From NCBI GenBank assembly GCA_024228495.1, contig JAAETJ010000217.1, positions 1 to 52,857 of the forward strand: DNA of 52,857 nt, written 5' to 3'. The translations under genes were made by a program, and so were the position numbers. Below, in pieces: positions 1 through 9,016 of the stretch (position 1 is its first letter; every line of letters starts with the position of its first letter). This DNA comes from a bacterium (lineage in GTDB: Bacteria; Pseudomonadota; Alphaproteobacteria; Rhizobiales; JAKIUO01). Under the pieces are notes generated by a model that saw only the letters and a program-made list of their open reading frames with translations, had not been told where the DNA came from and made no database searches.

Positions 1-120
1 TCAGAATCAGCTGAGCTGTTTTGGTTCGGTTTCAAGTGAAGAAATGCAGGATATATCTGGATATTTTCAAGTTTCTTTGCGCCGAAAACGGAGCAAAACC
101 GCCAGCTGAAATGATTCTGA
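1..120. repeat. 120-bp segment bounded by inverted repeats
   Basis: Bases 1-9 (TCAGAATCA) are the exact reverse complement of bases 112-120 (TGATTCTGA). Just inside, CAGCTG occurs at 8-13 and again at 103-108. The inner parts are weakly complementary too (TTTTGG near 18-24 against CCAAAAC-like bases near 94-100). This could be a small non-coding inverted-repeat element or a long imperfect hairpin downstream of the OmpA-type gene. The left flank lies outside the window, so a target duplication cannot be tested. Confidence 0.35.
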
Positions 121-136
121 GTGAACGCAAACCGCT

Positions 137-2035
137 CTAGCGACGCTTGCGTCGGTAGTCATCATCATCCTCGTCATCATCTCCCCAGATGACCGTGAAA
201 TCGATGCGGCGGTTGCGGGCCTTGTCACGCTGGGTTTCTTCATAACGCATCAAGGGTTGATCTTCGCCATAACCAAAGGCCGTCATGCGGCGCAGCGAGA
301 TACCTTCTTGAGCAAGGAAACCGGCAACAGTTTTGGCACGGCGGCGCGATAGATCAAGATTATATTCACGTGAGCCATCACTATCGGTGTGACCTGAAAT
401 CTCGATGCGCGACGAGGGACAACGATTCATGACCCGTGACAAGCGCGTCAGCAAGCTATAACTGCCGCGGCGCAAGGAAGCACTGGCAACATCGAAATGG
501 ATGCGGTTGCGATGCACCAGCGCGTCGAGATAGCTTTGGCAGGTCTCTGGATCGATTTGCTCGGTACCACTGATCTGCTCTTCGTCGATCTCTTCATATT
601 CGTACTGGATCACTGGCGCTTTGGCAGGCGGGCGACAAAAGCCTGCGCGGCGGCGCTTCCTGATTTCGGCAAAACGGTTGATCCGCATGCGAAATTTTTG
701 TCCGCGACGACAGGCCTCAACGCCATATCCGGGCAATCGGCGATCAAAGAAATTGATTTCACGATAGCCACGACGGCGTAAAATATCTTTGACTTCGCGC
801 GGTTCAAAGCCCCGTTCGGCCTGCTGCTCACGGCAGCGGCCAATCTTAGTTTTACGATTGACGCGGCCAAACCGATTGAGGCGTAACTCAAATTTGCGAT
901 CATGGCGGCAGGCTTCCACTACATAGGTCGGTAGTTGGTGATCGGTAAACAAGATGCGCGAGAAACCACGGGTTTGCAGAACCTTGCGGATTTGTGGGGG
1001 ACGCAACCCGTTATTGGTGACCTGGCATCGACCAATGCGTTTGCGTTTGCGGATCAAGCCGCTGGCATCAATACGCAATTCCATGCGGCGACCCTTTTCA
1101 CAGGCGCGCACCACATAGATTGGCAGGCGTCGATCTGTGAAGGTGATCTGGTTAAAACCGCGTCCTTGCAATAGTTTGCGTATCTCAGGGGGACGTTTGC
1201 TATTGTCATTCACGGGGGGCTTACGTTTGGAACGATCAAAACCGCAGCGACCATCACGGGTCTTCTTGCTAACGGCCGCCCAGCGGTTCATGCGCATGCG
1301 AAAACGCTTGTTGCCCTTGCAGGCGGTCACGACATAAACGGGTAGATCACGGTCCAGAAAACGGATTTCTTCAAAGCCACGGTCCTTCAGATTCTTGCGT
1401 ATCTGGGGAGGTGTCAAGCCACCACCTCCAGCATTGCTGCCACCACCTCCAGCATTGCTGCCGCCATCACAGCGACCAATGCGATTGCGTTTCACAACGT
1501 GTCCCTGACGATGAATGCTCAGTTGAAAGTGCTTGCCATTTTTGCAAGCTCTCACCGTGTATCCCGGAGGATTGCGATTGACAATGGTGATATTGGAAAA
1601 TCCGGTACTGCGCAGCTCGCGCTTAATCTGCTTGGGAGACACACCGGCCGGTGTGACCGCACGCGTGTTCACACCAGGGACAGCAGCAGCTGATTGGGGG
1701 CATTTGCCACGACGCAAGTTTTTAACGATCCGCCCGTCTCTACGGAGCGCAAGAACATACAGCCTGCCGCCCTTGCAGGCTGTGAGACTGACAATGGGAC
1801 CATGTTCGTTCCTTACATTGATGTTCCCAAAGCCGCGGTTACGTAATACTTTCCTGACCGCCGGTGGTAATAATCGGGCTTGGACATTGGTGACGAGCGG
1901 ATCAATCCCCTGCCGCAAGGCTTGCCCGTTCAATCCCAAAAAAGGAGCCGCACCAACAGCGCTCGTACAGGTTATAGCAAGAGCCACACATCCGGCTCCT
2001 GAAATTGATAAACCTTTGATACTCCGAAACAACAT
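137..2035 (-). CDS. OmpA-family outer membrane protein with six Cys-paired repeats
   Basis: 632-residue secreted or envelope protein. It starts with a hydrophobic signal segment (about residues 10-30, ending in VGAA). Six tandem repeats of about 57 residues follow, at roughly 57-112, 133-189, 208-264, 282-337, 346-401 and 411-467. The repeat consensus is PPxIRKxLxxRGF...LPxYVVxAC...IGRC. Each repeat has two cysteines exactly 25 residues apart, which suggests one disulfide per repeat. A Gly-rich linker (about 191-206) separates repeats 2 and 3. Residues 511-617 form an OmpA C-terminal peptidoglycan-binding domain (SGHTDSDGSREYN, then LSxxRAxxV and GYGEDQP). The end is acidic (DDDEDDDD) and then basic. 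The repeats are very rich in Arg and Lys. Anchoring to peptidoglycan is the family expectation; the role of the repeats is unknown, although they loosely resemble PepSY-like modules. Confidence 0.85.
   Translation of the reverse strand: MLFRSIKGLSISGAGCVALAITCTSAVGAAPFLGLNGQALRQGIDPLVTNVQARLLPPAVRKVLRNRGFGNINVRNEHGPIVSLTACKGGRLYVLALRRDGRIVKNLRRGKCPQSAAAVPGVNTRAVTPAGVSPKQIKRELRSTGFSNITIVNRNPPGYTVRACKNGKHFQLSIHRQGHVVKRNRIGRCDGGSNAGGGGSNAGGGGLTPPQIRKNLKDRGFEEIRFLDRDLPVYVVTACKGNKRFRMRMNRWAAVSKKTRDGRCGFDRSKRKPPVNDNSKRPPEIRKLLQGRGFNQITFTDRRLPIYVVRACEKGRRMELRIDASGLIRKRKRIGRCQVTNNGLRPPQIRKVLQTRGFSRILFTDHQLPTYVVEACRHDRKFELRLNRFGRVNRKTKIGRCREQQAERGFEPREVKDILRRRGYREINFFDRRLPGYGVEACRRGQKFRMRINRFAEIRKRRRAGFCRPPAKAPVIQYEYEEIDEEQISGTEQIDPETCQSYLDALVHRNRIHFDVASASLRRGSYSLLTRLSRVMNRCPSSRIEISGHTDSDGSREYNLDLSRRRAKTVAGFLAQEGISLRRMTAFGYGEDQPLMRYEETQRDKARNRRIDFTVIWGDDDEDDDDYRRKRR
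1419..1461. repeat. 21-bp direct repeat encoding the Gly-rich linker
   Basis: Two adjacent copies of CACCACCTCCAGCATTGCTG (plus C) lie within the OmpA-type gene. They encode the two SNAGGGG units of the linker between protein repeats 2 and 3. A short tandem duplication of this kind is prone to slippage, so linker length may vary among strains. Confidence 0.7.
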
Positions 2036-2392
2036 TAATCAGAACTCCTCAAATAAAAACGATATTAGTCCACTATATAATAGAAACACATATATGAACC
2101 AGAGCTGAATAAGACGCTTACCAATCAATAAAACATCAAAGACAAATCAAGATGGTGCATTACATTTGCACATTGTGGAATTTGATGCCACCATCTTGTA
2201 TGCACGGGGGGAGTTCGGTGAGTAGAAACAGTAAAACCACCTCCACGAGTGATTATTTTGTGAAGACCAGGCTTATGGTGACCGGAGAAGTCTGGGCGAT
2301 GCCTGGCAGTTTGGCAAGCTCCATGAGCCTGGAGATGGCACGCCGGTGGCCACCGCGTTTAAACTGCTCATAGAACGTGTCAAATCCTACCC
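2036..2392. other. Intergenic region before tRNA-Gly, with an imperfect inverted repeat
   Basis: I see no convincing gene in these 357 bases. The only clear structure is an imperfect inverted repeat: AAGATGGTGCAT (2149-2160) against ATGCCACCATCTT (2185-2197), with one bulged base and a 24-base spacer. There is no T-run after it. The segment should hold the promoters of the divergent OmpA-type gene and of the tRNA. Confidence 0.5.
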
Positions 2393-2466
2393 GCGGGTGT
2401 AGCTCAATGGTAGAGCAGCAGCTTCCCAAGCTGAATACGAGGGTTCGATTCCCTTCACCCGCTCCA
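2393..2466 (+). tRNA. tRNA-Gly (anticodon CCC)
   Basis: A 74-base cloverleaf can be drawn. The acceptor stem GCGGGTG pairs with CACCCGC. The D-arm is GCTC...GAGC, the anticodon loop TTCCCAA gives anticodon CCC, the T-arm is GAGGG-TTCGATT-CCCTT, and the 3' end is discriminator T plus an encoded CCA. The anticodon stem has a terminal G-A mismatch (positions 27 and 43). It closely resembles bacterial glycine tRNAs that read GGG. An open frame running antisense through it is a by-product. Confidence 0.95.
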
Positions 2467-2726
2467 CTCGTCATCCTTGAAAATATGCGGCCATAGTCTT
2501 TATTCAGGCCTTTGAGTTCACCCCGCATATTTATCGAGGAACCATCTTAAGCGATCTTGCCTGGCGCCGTTCAAAAGCTCAACTGCAATATCAGCTCACA
2601 CAGAACGTCAAAAAAACCCACCTCCCCTTATTCACAGGTTCATGTATAACTGAACGCCAACACCCATCCTCGTTCGAATCACTTTAGAATGGCGCAAATA
2701 GTAATGCCAATGGGAACCAGGGACGA

Positions 2727-4853
2727 ATGCAGCGGGCGCAGAGAATACTTGAAAAAACCTTTGGTTACAAAAGCTTTCGGCTGGAGCAGGCGCAAATCAT
2801 AGAAGCGCTGGTCGAGGGCCGAGATGTCATGACTCTAATGCCAACAGGTGGCGGAAAATCGCTTTGTTATCAGATTCCCGCATTGGTGCGCGATGGCGTG
2901 GCGATTGTCGTCTCACCGTTGATTGCCCTCATGCAGGATCAAGTCGACGCGCTCAAACTGCTGGGTATCAAGGCGGCATTTTTAAACTCCACACTCACGC
3001 CCAGCGAGCGCCAGCAAACCGAGAATGATCTCACATCCGGTGAGCTTGATCTTTTATATGTGGCGCCCGAACGGCTGGTCGCGATGGGCATGTTGCGGCT
3101 GCTGGAACGCTCGAAAATTTCCTTGTTTGCCATTGATGAGGCACATTGCGTATCCCAGTGGGGGCATGATTTCCGACCCGAATACCGCCAATTGCGCCTC
3201 TTGCACGAACGCTTTCCAAACGTACCACGCATTGCCCTTACCGCAACTGCCGACAAACGTACCAGAGACGAGATCACCAGCGAACTGGACCTTGGCGACG
3301 CGGAGCAGTTTGTCGCCAGTTTCGATCGCCCCAATATTCGCTATACGATTAATGAGGGAGGTGGTGGCCGCAATCATCTCTGGCGCTTTTTGGAAAACGA
3401 ACATCCTGCGGACGCCGGTATCATCTATTGTCTGTCGCGCAAAAAAACCGAGGAAACCGCCAACTGGCTGCGCGGCAAAGGGCGCACGGCTTTGGCCTAT
3501 CACGCCGGATTACCCGTAGAAGAGCGCGCCACCAACCAAAAACGTTTCTTGCGCGAAGAAGGCATCATTATTGTCGCCACCATCGCTTTTGGCATGGGTA
3601 TCGACAAACCAGATGTGCGGTTCGTCGCCCATCTCAATCTGCCCAAAAATGTCGAAGCCTATTATCAGGAAACGGGGCGCGCGGGACGCGATGGGGCACC
3701 CGCCAATGCCTGGATGTCCTATGGCCTGCAAGATGTTATCATGCTGCGTCAGATGACCGATAGCGGCGAAGCCAGCGATACGCAAAAATCTGTGTTGCAT
3801 GACAAATTGAACGCCATGCTGGGTCTTTGCGAAATGGCCGATTGTCGCCGCCGCGAAATCCTCGCTTATTTTGATGAGGAGAGGACCGAGCCATGCGGCA
3901 ATTGCGATAACTGCCTCAATCCGCCCGAAACACGGGACGCCCGTGTCGACGCGCAAAAGGCCCTGTCTTGCGCCTATCGCACCGAGCAACGCTTTGGCGT
4001 CAACTATCTGATCGATGTATTACGTGGCAAGGAGACTGACCGCATTTTGCAATTTGGCCATGACCGCCAAAGCACTTTTGGCATCGGTAAAGATCTTTCG
4101 ATGGTGGAGTGGCGAGCCATCTTTCGCCAACTCATCTCCAAGGGCTGCTTGTATGCTGATCAGGAGCAATATGGCTCGCTGAAACTCACCGACAAGGCCA
4201 AACCCTATTTGAAGGGCGACCTGACCTTCGCTTTGCGCAAACAGATCAAGCCTGCCACCAAGAAAAAAGGATCGCGGACGCGCAAAACATGGGATGCCGT
4301 ACCCTTTGCCTCACGCGCTCTTGCTGAGGCTTTGCGCGAATTACGCACCAAGCTCGCCAAAAAACAGGGGGTGCCTCCCTATGTTATTTTCAGTGATGCA
4401 AGCTTGCAGGAAATGGCCGAAAAGCGCCCTTTGAGCGACGAAGCTTTTTTGATGATATCGGGTGTCGGTGAAAGCAAGCTGAAACGCTATGGCCGCAAAT
4501 TCATGAAAGTGATTGATAAAACACCGTTTGATCAGCGCCTTGATAACACGCTCGGCGACCAGATTAACGAGACCCTTGGCCTGCATCTGCAAGGCATCAA
4601 GGCCATTGATATCGCCAAAACACGTGCCCTCAACCTGTCGACGGTTTACGAACACTTTGCGCAGGGCATTGAGGCTGGCATTGTCGGAGCTGGCGATGTT
4701 CTGACCCTTGAACAACTAGAACAGGACGAGATCCTCGCCGCCTTTGAAGACAGCAATACCCTTGAAGAGGGCAAACTTGAACCAGCCTTTGAAGCACTTG
4801 GTGGCCGCTATGAAATCGGCATACTCAAATGCCTGCTCGCCGAAAACGCCTGA
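2727..4853 (+). CDS. recQ: ATP-dependent DNA helicase RecQ
   Basis: 708-residue 3'-5' superfamily 2 DNA helicase for recombination and replication-fork repair, in the cytoplasm. Motif I is TGGGKS (about 40-45), motif II is DEAH (137-140) followed by [13 protein letters not shown]. Other SF2 motifs include [12 protein letters not shown] and the [10 protein letters not shown] block. A zinc-binding RQC cysteine set follows ([10 protein letters not shown]...CGNCDNC). An HRDC domain covers about residues 525-600 ([20 protein letters not shown]...[11 protein letters not shown]). The last 100 residues look like an extra helix-turn-helix segment ([21 protein letters not shown]), as in some longer RecQ proteins. 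It is convergent with the next gene, with only 3 bases between stops. Upstream CAGGGACG can serve as the ribosome binding site. Confidence 0.96.
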   Translation: MQRAQRILEKTFGYKSFRLEQAQIIEALVEGRDVMTLMPTGGGKSLCYQIPALVRDGVAIVVSPLIALMQDQVDALKLLGIKAAFLNSTLTPSERQQTENDLTSGELDLLYVAPERLVAMGMLRLLERSKISLFAIDEAHCVSQWGHDFRPEYRQLRLLHERFPNVPRIALTATADKRTRDEITSELDLGDAEQFVASFDRPNIRYTINEGGGGRNHLWRFLENEHPADAGIIYCLSRKKTEETANWLRGKGRTALAYHAGLPVEERATNQKRFLREEGIIIVATIAFGMGIDKPDVRFVAHLNLPKNVEAYYQETGRAGRDGAPANAWMSYGLQDVIMLRQMTDSGEASDTQKSVLHDKLNAMLGLCEMADCRRREILAYFDEERTEPCGNCDNCLNPPETRDARVDAQKALSCAYRTEQRFGVNYLIDVLRGKETDRILQFGHDRQSTFGIGKDLSMVEWRAIFRQLISKGCLYADQEQYGSLKLTDKAKPYLKGDLTFALRKQIKPATKKKGSRTRKTWDAVPFASRALAEALRELRTKLAKKQGVPPYVIFSDASLQEMAEKRPLSDEAFLMISGVGESKLKRYGRKFMKVIDKTPFDQRLDNTLGDQINETLGLHLQGIKAIDIAKTRALNLSTVYEHFAQGIEAGIVGAGDVLTLEQLEQDEILAAFEDSNTLEEGKLEPAFEALGGRYEIGILKCLLAENA

Positions 4854-4856
4854 AGT

Positions 4857-5726
4857 TTAGCCCCGCACTTTTACATCTGACTTTCGAGCAAACTCGCTGA
4901 CGAGGGAAACGGTTTTCTTGCTCAACAATATGCGCCTGTGGCCAAGACGTTTTGTTCCAACAAGCCTTGCCCATGGCCATTGTCGTGCCAGCCATCTGGA
5001 GCTTTCGATATCAACTTCCTTGTCATTTTCATCATGGACAATAAGCGTTGGTACGTGAAAATCAGATATCAGCACATCTTCCCAGTCAGTGCCATATTTG
5101 GCAGCGATATGACCATATTTTTTCCATAGATACCGAGGAAACATTTCTCTCATATTTGGCGGAAAGGATAAGGTATCTGCGAACTGCTTTGAGAATCTCT
5201 TGATGCTGGTGGCTGGTGAAAGCAAGACAAGCTTTTGCGTCTTGAGGCCAATGTTTGAGGCCATAATTAACGCCATGGCTCCAATGGAATGACCAATCAT
5301 ACAGCGCACGGGTCCAACAGCCTCGCTGACCGCATGGATCGAATCCGCCCAGTCCGGCACGCTGGTGCGCAATCCACTAGATTTACCGTGTCCAATGGCA
5401 TCATAGGAGATGACTTGATATCCCTCATCGAGAAAATGCGTGATAAAATGCGAGAAACACGTCCCCGTCGCCGTCCAGCCATGCACAAACATGATCATCA
5501 GATCGGCTTTATGGCCCCAGCGATAGACAGCCAATTCATGTCCATTGTCCATTTTGACAGTGAATTTTTCGGCCCTTGCGATTAATGTTTCTTCATCGTC
5601 CCGGCGCTTTGAAAACGGCACAGACGTAAAAAGCCTCTCCGCGACCTGCATGGCAGTGGATGGCATAATCCGACCAATGGTCATAAAATACAATTTCAGC
5701 AATTTCAGAAGATTTGGATTCATCAC
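4857..5726 (-). CDS. Alpha/beta hydrolase
   Basis: 289-residue alpha/beta-hydrolase-fold protein, substrate unknown. The oxyanion strand is MFVHGWTATG, a GHGKS turn follows, and the nucleophile elbow is GHSIGA (Ser as nucleophile). The acid is probably in HDENDKEVD and the catalytic His in GHRRIL near the C-terminus. The N-terminus (LLKLYFMTIGRIMP) is hydrophobic and could sit near the membrane. It is transcribed divergently from an HxlR-type regulator across a 77-base gap containing an inverted repeat, so that regulator probably controls it. Lipase, esterase or haloperoxidase-like roles are all possible. Confidence 0.85.
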   Translation of the reverse strand: MMNPNLLKLLKLYFMTIGRIMPSTAMQVAERLFTSVPFSKRRDDEETLIARAEKFTVKMDNGHELAVYRWGHKADLMIMFVHGWTATGTCFSHFITHFLDEGYQVISYDAIGHGKSSGLRTSVPDWADSIHAVSEAVGPVRCMIGHSIGAMALIMASNIGLKTQKLVLLSPATSIKRFSKQFADTLSFPPNMREMFPRYLWKKYGHIAAKYGTDWEDVLISDFHVPTLIVHDENDKEVDIESSRWLARQWPWARLVGTKRLGHRRILLSKKTVSLVSEFARKSDVKVRG

Positions 5727-5738
5727 AACCCCTTATCC

Positions 5739-5787
5739 GTTTCTTAAGGAGACCTACTGTATAGGCTATATCATCTCTTAAAGAAAC
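5739..5787. promoter_or_regulatory. Candidate HxlR operator in the divergent promoter
   Basis: GTTTCTTAAGGAGA (5739-5752) and TCTCTTAAAGAAAC (5774-5787) form an inverted repeat with 12 of 14 matching positions. Between them lies a smaller dyad (TATAGGCTATA). The structure fills the gap between the hydrolase start (5726) and the regulator start (5804). HxlR-type dimers bind such dyads, so this is a plausible autoregulatory operator. Confidence 0.5.
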
Positions 5788-5803
5788 TCTATAAGATAAA
5801 AAA

Positions 5804-6316
5804 ATGCAAAGAAGCTCTTTTTCCGATATGCACTGCTCCGTCGCCCGCACTCTAGACATTATTGGCGAATGGTGGACGCTGCTGATTTTACGCGATGCTT
5901 TTTATGGCGTGCGCCGTTTTGAGGCCTTTCGCGAGCATTTGGGTATTTCTCGCAAGGTTCTGACAGGTCGTCTGCAGCGTCTGACCCAAGAAGATATTCT
6001 CGTAAAAGTCGCATATCAGGAAAATCCGTTGCGATTTGAATATCGACTAACCAAAAAAGGGCTGGATCTGCTGCCCATATTATTGAGCATCATGAAATGG
6101 GGAGATCAGTGGCAAACACTGCCCGATGAAATGCCTGTGGTCTTCAAGCACAAAACCTGTGGTCATGAAGCAAACCCAAAATTTGTTTGCTCTCATTGTC
6201 ACCAAAAATTGTACGCCCGTGATATGCAGCCCAAGGCGGGGCCGGGAGCCAAGCAGCAAGATCTCGAACGACTGCGCCAAGCCAGCATCAACTCAAAGCT
6301 GTTCCTTGAGGAATGA
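5804..6316 (+). CDS. HxlR-family winged helix transcriptional regulator
   Basis: 170 residues. The HxlR core is clear: CSVARTLDIIGEWWTLLILRD, then RRFEAFREHLGISRKVLTGRLQRL as the recognition region, then YRLTKKGLDLLPIL. These regulators usually respond to electrophiles, oxidants or thiol-reactive ligands through a conserved N-terminal Cys, here Cys in MHCSVAR. An unusual C-terminal zinc-ribbon-like extension follows (HKTCGHEAN...CSHCHQKL; Cys/His pairs). No strong Shine-Dalgarno lies before the ATG at 5804; a second ATG at 5828 just before HCSVAR would also keep the core. It probably controls the divergent hydrolase. Confidence 0.88.
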   Translation: MQRSSFSDMHCSVARTLDIIGEWWTLLILRDAFYGVRRFEAFREHLGISRKVLTGRLQRLTQEDILVKVAYQENPLRFEYRLTKKGLDLLPILLSIMKWGDQWQTLPDEMPVVFKHKTCGHEANPKFVCSHCHQKLYARDMQPKAGPGAKQQDLERLRQASINSKLFLEE

Positions 6317-6378
6317 GCGCACGCACCTCCGCTCCGGCCAGCATATGGATCCGGCAAAAAACCACCCAACCCCGGCAC

Positions 6379-6822
6379 CTACTTACCGGTTGATTTTGAG
6401 CTACTGGTAGCCTTTTTTTTGGACCTAGTACGGCTTGTGGTTTTCTTGGCCGGACTTTTGACCCTACCGCTTACCTTGCTCGCTGTTTTCGCCTTGCTTT
6501 TACCATTGGCTTTGGCACGATCGGCCTTGATGTTCTCATCAATGCGTTTCTTCATGATATTACTCGCCCGAAAGATCAGAACACGGCGCGGCGTAATGGG
6601 AACTTCTTTCCCGGTCTTGGGATTACGACCAATCCGCTGACGCTTTTCACGAATACCAAAACTGCCAAACGAAGACAGTTTGACCTGCTCTCCGCGTGCC
6701 AAAGTTGAAGAAAGTTCTTGCAGAACGGTTTCAACCAGTTCTGCCGCCTCATGCCTTGGTAATCCCACCTTTGAAACAACGGCTTCGACCAAGTCAGCTC
6801 TTGTTAGGGTTTTATCACTCAA
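6379..6822 (-). CDS. ihfA: Integration host factor alpha-like protein with basic tail
   Basis: 147 residues. The first 97 or so are a complete IHF-alpha/HU fold: [16 protein letters not shown], then [21 protein letters not shown] and the DNA-minor-groove arm [15 protein letters not shown]. Position at the end of a plsX-fabH cluster is the usual alphaproteobacterial site for ihfA. Typical proteins end near residue 100. Here about 48 more residues follow, almost all Lys, Ala, Ser, Arg and Thr, resembling histone H1-type tails. The start appears to be TTG at 6822, preceded by GGGGAGG about nine bases upstream. The protein bends DNA in recombination and transcription; the tail may add non-specific DNA binding. 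Confidence 0.92.
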   Translation of the reverse strand: MSDKTLTRADLVEAVVSKVGLPRHEAAELVETVLQELSSTLARGEQVKLSSFGSFGIREKRQRIGRNPKTGKEVPITPRRVLIFRASNIMKKRIDENIKADRAKANGKSKAKTASKVSGRVKSPAKKTTSRTRSKKKATSSSKSTGK

Positions 6823-7020
6823 TTTAACCTGCCTCCCCTACCTGTTCTGAACCAAAGCTAAACAGACTTATGGTTAATAGTCAATGATTTAGGGTGTTTT
6901 CCACGTCCTATATTCAAACCACACTACGAGAATTGATCCGACTAGAAACCTTTACAAAGTCAAAAAACAATAATTCAATCAATGCCAAAATAAATAAGTT
7001 ATTGGGAGCCACTATAGCAT

Positions 7021-7992
7021 CTACCAACGGGCAAGAACAGACCCCCAGGTGAATCCACCGCCCATAGCCTCAAACAAAACCAGTTGATCACGCTCAAGTT
7101 TTCCAGATTCATACAAATAGTTCAGAGCCAATGGTACCGATGCAGCCGATGTATTGGCGTGCTTGTCAACGGTTACCACAACCTTCTCGCGGGCCATCTT
7201 GACCTTGCGAACCACACCTTCCAAAATACGTCCATTGGCTTGATGAGACACAAACCAGTCCACATCATCAGCACTAAAGCCAGTAACCTTCAGGGCCTCA
7301 AAAATTGCTTCTGAAATATTCCTGACGCCATGCTTGAAAACTTCACGACCATCCATATAAATGGTGCCAATGCTTTTGGTTGAGGATGGCCCACCAGTTG
7401 CAGTCAGCAAATCGCGATAACGCCCGTCTGATCGCAAATGGCTTGAAAGAATACCGCGGTCACTCATCTCGCCCTGCCCCTCTCCGGCCTCAACGATTGC
7501 CGCTCCAGCGCCATCGCCAAACAAGATGCAGGTATTGCGATCCTTGTAATCCATCAAACGTGTCAGGGTCTCGGCGCCAATCACCAAAACACGTTTATAG
7601 GTACCAGAGATGATAAAACTGTCAGCTATCGCCAAGCCAAAAAGAAAGCCCGAACAAGCGGCCTGCAGGTCAAAAGCGGCCCCGTGGGTCATACCCAGCT
7701 CTGCTTGCACAATACAGGCCGTCGAAGGGAAGCTCCGGTCGGGTGTTGTTGTCCCCACAATCACCAGATCAATATCACTTGCATCCAGTTCAGCGCGCTG
7801 CATGGCAATCTTTGCGGCCGCAAGCGCAAGGTCAGAAGTAAACTCACCCTCAGCTGCGATATGGCGCTGCTTGATGCCGGTACGCTCGGTAATCCATTCG
7901 TCCGACGTATCGACAAAAGAGACCAGTTCCTCATTGGTCATGATGCGTTCAGGAAGATAACCTCCCACGCTTTTGATAATTGTTCTTATCAT
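7021..7992 (-). CDS. fabH: 3-oxoacyl-ACP synthase III (FabH), downstream copy
   Basis: 323 residues, normal length for the enzyme that condenses acetyl-CoA with malonyl-ACP to start type II fatty acid synthesis. Active-site Cys113 is in AACSGF, the His in SHQANGRI and the Asn in HANTSAAS, so all three catalytic residues are present. GDGAGA and the C-terminal MGGGFTWGS are also intact. It lies 26 bases after a second fabH and closely resembles it along its full length, so the pair is a tandem duplication in which both copies remain intact. A Shine-Dalgarno (AAGGGGG) precedes the ATG. About 200 bases separate it from ihfA downstream. Different primer preference (acetyl versus branched or longer acyl) is possible but not readable here. 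Confidence 0.93.
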   Translation of the reverse strand: MIRTIIKSVGGYLPERIMTNEELVSFVDTSDEWITERTGIKQRHIAAEGEFTSDLALAAAKIAMQRAELDASDIDLVIVGTTTPDRSFPSTACIVQAELGMTHGAAFDLQAACSGFLFGLAIADSFIISGTYKRVLVIGAETLTRLMDYKDRNTCILFGDGAGAAIVEAGEGQGEMSDRGILSSHLRSDGRYRDLLTATGGPSSTKSIGTIYMDGREVFKHGVRNISEAIFEALKVTGFSADDVDWFVSHQANGRILEGVVRKVKMAREKVVVTVDKHANTSAASVPLALNYLYESGKLERDQLVLFEAMGGGFTWGSVLARW

Positions 7993-8018
7993 CGCCAGAT
8001 CCTGCCCCCTTTCAAAAA

Positions 8019-8996
8019 CTACCAGCGCGCCAGCACAGAACCCCAGGTAAAACCACCGCCCATGGCTTCAAACAAAACCAGTTGATCGCGCTTCAGATTG
8101 CCTGATTCATACAAATGAGTAAGCGCCAGCGGAATGGAAGCTGCTGATGTGTTGGCATGAATATCCATGGTCATCACAACACGATCAATTGCCAGACCGA
8201 TTTTTTTTGCCGTACCCTCAAGAATACGCTGATTGGCCTGATGGGCGACAAACCAGTCAATATCTTCTACCTTCAAACCAGAATCATGTAACGCATCACG
8301 AATGACATCGGAAATATTGGTGACGGCATGACGAAACACTTCGCGCCCCTCCATGCGCAGCTTGCCCACCGTGCCCGTTGAAGAGGGGCCGCCATCTACA
8401 TGCAGCTTGTTGCGAAAACGCCCGTCAGAGCGCAGTTTTCTTGTCAATATCCCGCGGTCAGTGATCTGCCCCTTGCCTTTTTGCGCTTCCAGTACAACGG
8501 CACCAGCTCCATCGCCAAACAACACGCAGGTATTGCGGTCTTCCCAATCAAGAATGCGTGAAAAAGTTTCAGTGCCGATCACCAGGATGCGCTCATAATC
8601 TCCGCACCGCAAAAAACTGTCGGCCGTCGCCAGGGCGTAGACAAAGCCCGAGCACACGGCTTGCAAATCGAACGCCGCCCCCCTTGTCATGCCAAGCAGA
8701 GCCTGAATGGTACAAGCGGTGGAAGGAAAAGTCTTGTCGGGGGTTGAGGTGGCAACGATCACCAGATCAATATCGATCGGATGCAATTCGGCCCGCTCAA
8801 GCGCCTGCTTGGCAGCCGCCACGCCAAGATCGGACGTTAGCTCCCCCTCGGCTGCGATATGGCGCTGCTTGATGCCCGTGCGCTCGACAATCCACTCATC
8901 GCTGGTATCGACGATTTTCGAAAGGTCGTCATTAGTCATGATGCGCTCCGGCAGATAACCACCACATCCTCGTATGACTGATCGGATTACCGACAT
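8019..8996 (-). CDS. fabH: 3-oxoacyl-ACP synthase III (FabH), upstream copy
   Basis: 325 residues, initiating beta-ketoacyl-ACP synthase. Cys115 is in AVCSGF, the His in AHQANQRI and the Asn in HANTSAAS. Position directly after plsX (20 bases) is the canonical fabH place, so this is probably the ancestral copy and the next gene a duplicate. It starts with ATG after AAAGGGG. It is part of a minus-strand operon with CBP3, yceD, plsX and the second fabH that supplies fatty acid and phospholipid precursors. Confidence 0.95.
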   Translation of the reverse strand: MSVIRSVIRGCGGYLPERIMTNDDLSKIVDTSDEWIVERTGIKQRHIAAEGELTSDLGVAAAKQALERAELHPIDIDLVIVATSTPDKTFPSTACTIQALLGMTRGAAFDLQAVCSGFVYALATADSFLRCGDYERILVIGTETFSRILDWEDRNTCVLFGDGAGAVVLEAQKGKGQITDRGILTRKLRSDGRFRNKLHVDGGPSSTGTVGKLRMEGREVFRHAVTNISDVIRDALHDSGLKVEDIDWFVAHQANQRILEGTAKKIGLAIDRVVMTMDIHANTSAASIPLALTHLYESGNLKRDQLVLFEAMGGGFTWGSVLARW

Positions 8997-9016
8997 TTGA
9001 TCCCCTTTATCAAGTC

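Noticed and set aside
1533-2108. 191-residue plus-strand ORF inside the OmpA-type gene
   Set aside because: Shadow frame of the repeat-rich minus-strand gene; no domain and no ribosome site.
2253-2528. 91-residue minus-strand ORF overlapping the tRNA
   Set aside because: It is the antisense of tRNA-Gly (GAGEGNRTLVFSLGSC is a common false peptide from tRNA).
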